Shown: in pieces, positions 21,786 to 24,842 of the stretch
Numbering within the stretch: the stretch's first letter is position 1
Layout of the letters: each line of letters starts with the position of its first letter
DNA from: Simkania negevensis
Lineage (GTDB): Bacteria > Chlamydiota > Chlamydiia > Chlamydiales > JAFITR01
Direction: 5' to 3'
NCBI GenBank assembly: GCA_017116025.1
Contig: JAFITR010000004.1
Coordinates: forward strand, 1-24,842
DNA length: 24,842 nt
Notes under the pieces: generated by a model
What the model saw: the letters and a program-made list of their open reading frames with translations, nothing else
What the model was told of the DNA's origin: nothing
Database searches by the model: none
Translations under genes and position numbers: made by a program

Positions 21786-23858
21786 ATGAAGGTTCCCCTC
21801 TCCTGGGTCAGAGAATTTATTTCTTTCGACCTTCCCATCGAAGCAGTCGTCAACTATTTAACAATGACGGGTTTGGAAGTCGACTCTTGCATTTCTGAAG
21901 GTGACGATCATATCCTAGAGATTTCTCTTACCCCCAATTTGAACTACTGTTCAAGCATCTACGGTGTTGCCCGCGAACTCGCTGCTGTGCTCAACAAACA
22001 GCTGAACGAGCAGGCTGTTTCCTTATTAGAAAACGGTTCACAAACAACAGATTCGCTCGCTTCTATCACCGTTGCATGTCCAGAAGCATGTCCACGGTAC
22101 ATGGCACGCATGATCACCGGCATCAGGATTGCCCCTTCCCCCGTCTGGCTCCAAAACCGCCTTACAGCGTCTGGTATCAGAACCATCAACAACGTTGTCG
22201 ACATCACCAACTATATCCTGCACGAATTTGGCCACCCTCTGCACGCTTTTGACTACGACAAAATCGCAGGAGGCAAGATCCACGTACGACAAGCAGAAGA
22301 AGGGGAGGTTTTTCTCTCTTTAGACGAGATACAACGCACTCTGCCCGCTAGTGCCATTCTCGTCTGCGATATGGGCAAGCCGATCGCCATCGGAGGCGTC
22401 ATAGGAGGGGCCAACACGGAAGTGACGAATGCGACAGTCAACGTCTTGCTCGAATCCGCCTACTTTCACCCAACGAATATACGAAAAACAAGCAAGGCGA
22501 TAGGACTGCAGACAGAGTCTTCCAAGCGCTTCGAGCGCGGCAGCGACCCCAACCAGCTCCTTGCCTCTCTTGACCGTGCAGCGCAGCTGATTTGCAAGCT
22601 TGCTGGGGGAGAGATCACCCGGGGCGCTATCGACGTCAGCACAACGATCTTTTCTCCCAAGGCGATCTCCTGCCGAATCAGCCGTACACGGCAGGTGTTG
22701 GGTGATGCCCGTGCTGCTAGTGAAGCGGAGTCTATTTTTACCCGGCTCAACTTTAAAACAGTACACACAGACAAAGAGACTCTGTTGGTAACAGTCCCCA
22801 CCTACCGCGTAGACATCACTTCGGAGATCGACCTCATCGAAGAAGTTGCCCGTCTCTATGGTTACAACAATATCCAGAAAGGAAAAGGGAAATACACATA
22901 CACTTCTCTTCCACATAACACGACCTTTCTGTTTGAAAGAGAAACGCGCCACCACCTGCTTGAAGAAGGGCTACAAGAGCTACTCACCTGCGACCTCATC
23001 GGCCCTGCCCTCCTAGGAAAGGTCTATGGGGATCTAGAAGAAGAAGATAGCTTCGTACGCATCATCAACCCCACCTCGACAGACCAGTCTATCCTGCGCA
23101 CCTCCCTCCTGCCTGCCCTTCTGCAAGTAGTAAAAGACAATATCGACCGCCAAAACCATTCTCTCTCCGGATTCGAAATGGGGAGAATCCACTATGTGGA
23201 AAAGGGCAAATATCTAGAAACGCCAATGGCAGCGGTTCTGCTCACAGGGAAAAAGGCCTCTTCCCATTGGAGCAGCTCGCCATCGCCTGTCGATTTTTAT
23301 GATATCAAGGGTCTCATCGAAAACGTGCTAAGAAAAGCCAACGTCGAAGATGCACGCTTTATCCGCTCCGGCAACAAGACATTTCATCCAGGCAGGCAAT
23401 GCAATATCAACATCCACAACCACGATATCGGCATTATCGGCGAGGTACATCCAGATCTTCTCGCACGGTGTGATATCAACCAACCCGTGTTTTTTGCAGA
23501 AATCAGTTTGACAGCACTGATGGCTACACCCAAAGGCTCCTGCATGATGACCTCCCTACCCTCCTACCCGGGATCAGAACGCGACTGGACAATCACCCTC
23601 GATGAACGACTCCCTATACAAACCCTTTTCGATTCCATCGCCTCAGTCAACTCTCCCCTATTGGCAAAAGTTTTTCTTAAATACATCTACCGAGACAAAA
23701 AAATTGGCGAAGGCAAAAAAAATGTCACCTTCAGTTTTTTCTATCGCGATGTAAAATCTACAGTATCGCAAGAGAAGGTCGATCTAGAACATAGCAAAAT
23801 GATCGCTGAGGTCTTGCAAAAAATCGGCATTAAAGCGGAAGATAGCATCGATTCCTAA
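21786..23858 (+). CDS. pheT: Phenylalanyl-tRNA synthetase beta chain lacking the tRNA-binding insert
   Basis: 690 residues; pairs with PheS to charge tRNA-Phe. Domains in order: short B1 (MKVPLSWVREFISFDLP, LTMTGLEVD); B3/B4 editing domain (about 95-285: TINNVVDITNYILHEFGHPL, AFDYDKIAGG, GVIGGANTEV, TESSKRFERGSD); B5 (about 300-375, VPTYRVDITSEIDLIEEVAR); catalytic-like core (about 385-585, NPTSTDQSILRTSLLP, GFEMGRI); and the C-terminal FDX-ACB domain (about 600-690, SYPGSERDWTITLD). The ~110-residue OB-fold tRNA-binding domain (B2) normally inserted after TMxGLEVD is absent: residue ~35 runs straight into ISEGDDHILEISLTPN. The length is about 100 short of the usual ~790. The frame is intact. 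ATG 21786 starts at the family's canonical beginning. Confidence 0.95.
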   Translation: MKVPLSWVREFISFDLPIEAVVNYLTMTGLEVDSCISEGDDHILEISLTPNLNYCSSIYGVARELAAVLNKQLNEQAVSLLENGSQTTDSLASITVACPEACPRYMARMITGIRIAPSPVWLQNRLTASGIRTINNVVDITNYILHEFGHPLHAFDYDKIAGGKIHVRQAEEGEVFLSLDEIQRTLPASAILVCDMGKPIAIGGVIGGANTEVTNATVNVLLESAYFHPTNIRKTSKAIGLQTESSKRFERGSDPNQLLASLDRAAQLICKLAGGEITRGAIDVSTTIFSPKAISCRISRTRQVLGDARAASEAESIFTRLNFKTVHTDKETLLVTVPTYRVDITSEIDLIEEVARLYGYNNIQKGKGKYTYTSLPHNTTFLFERETRHHLLEEGLQELLTCDLIGPALLGKVYGDLEEEDSFVRIINPTSTDQSILRTSLLPALLQVVKDNIDRQNHSLSGFEMGRIHYVEKGKYLETPMAAVLLTGKKASSHWSSSPSPVDFYDIKGLIENVLRKANVEDARFIRSGNKTFHPGRQCNINIHNHDIGIIGEVHPDLLARCDINQPVFFAEISLTALMATPKGSCMMTSLPSYPGSERDWTITLDERLPIQTLFDSIASVNSPLLAKVFLKYIYRDKKIGEGKKNVTFSFFYRDVKSTVSQEKVDLEHSKMIAEVLQKIGIKAEDSIDS

Positions 23859-23891
23859 TCGATATGATTTCAATAGAGCGAGAGAGGTCCC

Positions 23892-24842
23892 ATGAACAAA
23901 CGTCTTTTAATTACCTTAGCAACACTTGCAATCCTCACAGGGCAAGGGTGCCAGATCCAGAAAAACCCTTCTAAAATGGCCAAACAAACTTTCCTATACA
24001 AATACGGCGTACCCGTATCAGAAAGAGAGTGGAATACCCGAGGGAAAATAGGGAAAGTCATCACCACTTTAAACAATGGCATCACCATCTCGCGCTCCTA
24101 TTCTAAAGGTGTATTAGAGGGTGATACCACACAGACTTTCCCACACACAAATACCGTTGAGTCGATCAAAACCTACGAAAACGGCACGTTGATAAAAGAA
24201 AAGATAAATTTCGTCTCCGGCGCCCCTATGAGAGAAATCAACCACCCCTCTTCAGCCGAATCTGTTGTGACAATCTGGTATAACAGTGGATCGCCAAGCA
24301 GCATCGAATATTACAACAACAACCGTCTCATCTCTGGCGAGTACTTCAACGTCCGTAACGAAGTAGAGTCTACCGTTGCTGAAGGCAATGGCACACGCGC
24401 AAACCGCGATCCCTTCGGCTCCCTCCTTTCTAGAGACAGCTTTACGGAAGGCAGAATCACAGAAAGCATCACCTACCACGACGACAACACCCCTTCTTCC
24501 ATTACACCCTATTACGAAAATATCGTCCACGGGACAAAAAAGACCTTCTACCTCAACGGCTCTCCAAAAACCATCGAAGAGTGGTCTAACGGACGCCAGA
24601 GCGGGCTGACAACACTGTTCAAAAATGGTGTGAAGGTTGCCGAGATCAACTACCGACGCGGCAAAAAGGATGGGATAGAACGACGTTTTGACGAATACGC
24701 TAACCTCATCGCAGAGATCAACTGGATCAACGACGAACGCCACGGCGCTACAAACACCTTCTTCAGCGGAGAAGTCACAACAGACTGGTTCCTCGAAAAC
24801 TACCCCGTCTCAAAGCTGACCTACGACCAGTACCAACAGCTC
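23892..24842 (+). CDS. MORN-2-type repeat lipoprotein (partial, runs off window)
   Basis: 317 codons visible, open at the window edge. A signal peptide (MNKRLLITLATLAILTGQGC) ends in a lipobox-like GQGC, so lipid attachment at Cys20 is likely. The rest consists of repeats of the MORN-2/toxin-antitoxin YwqK type: pairs such as YYENIVHGTKKTFYLNGSPK, EWSNGRQSGLTTLFKNGVK, INYRRGKKDGIERRFDEY and INWINDERHGATNTFFSGE, each about 23-25 residues, forming short beta hairpins. The gene follows pheT by 33 bases on the same strand with GAGAGG just upstream of ATG 23892, probably co-transcribed. From memory, Chlamydia has a comparable protein (CT476) after pheT. Function unknown; expected in the periplasm or outer membrane. 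Confidence 0.85.
   Translation, partial: MNKRLLITLATLAILTGQGCQIQKNPSKMAKQTFLYKYGVPVSEREWNTRGKIGKVITTLNNGITISRSYSKGVLEGDTTQTFPHTNTVESIKTYENGTLIKEKINFVSGAPMREINHPSSAESVVTIWYNSGSPSSIEYYNNNRLISGEYFNVRNEVESTVAEGNGTRANRDPFGSLLSRDSFTEGRITESITYHDDNTPSSITPYYENIVHGTKKTFYLNGSPKTIEEWSNGRQSGLTTLFKNGVKVAEINYRRGKKDGIERRFDEYANLIAEINWINDERHGATNTFFSGEVTTDWFLENYPVSKLTYDQYQQL

Noticed and set aside
21662..21853. Longer N-terminus for YidD
   Set aside because: The in-frame extension runs through the divergent promoters and into pheT; family length and ribosome site support 21661.

Overview
This 24.8 kb window most likely comes from the chromosome of an environmental member of the Chlamydiota. From memory, several neighbour pairs match Chlamydia gene order. 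mgtE next to a TPR protein resembles the CT194-CT195 pair. yidD, then pheT, then a MORN-repeat lipoprotein resembles the CT473-CT476 block. valS lies near a Hanks-type kinase, and one protein looks like an inclusion-membrane or effector protein. The family cannot be named from the sequence.

Layout. At 1-9000, three genes lie on the minus strand: a very large exported FecR-domain protein, a TPR protein, and the magnesium channel/transporter mgtE. At 9000-11230 there is a repeat-rich intergenic region, then a plus-strand gene with its own good promoter. It encodes a 594-residue protein with a bilobed hydrophobic segment and a coiled coil. At 11526-14357 is valS, preceded by a strong hairpin. 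At 14358-14597 the convergent gap is filled by a perfect 59-bp inverted repeat. At 14598-19091 a tight four-gene minus-strand operon encodes a glycosyltransferase, a protein kinase with altered motifs, a lipoprotein, and a large unknown protein that may be distantly related to glycoside hydrolases. This operon is divergent from an AbrB-Doc toxin-antitoxin pair (19202-19838) across a short region with two matched promoters. After a tRNA-Leu(GAG) gene and a second inverted repeat come a beta-barrel outer-membrane protein and yidD on the minus strand. Divergent from these are pheT and a MORN-repeat lipoprotein that runs off the window.

How the genes work together. Housekeeping functions (ValRS, PheRS beta chain, tRNA-Leu, Mg2+ transport, membrane-protein insertion) alternate with lineage-specific envelope or host-interaction genes. 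The most notable observations are: a PheT lacking its OB-fold tRNA-binding insert; the unexplained kinase/lipoprotein/glycosyltransferase operon, whose promoter mirrors that of the toxin-antitoxin pair; and a modular family of intergenic palindromes built from GTTAAC and CGCAAAGACGC units. These are inferences from reading the sequence; no database search was run.
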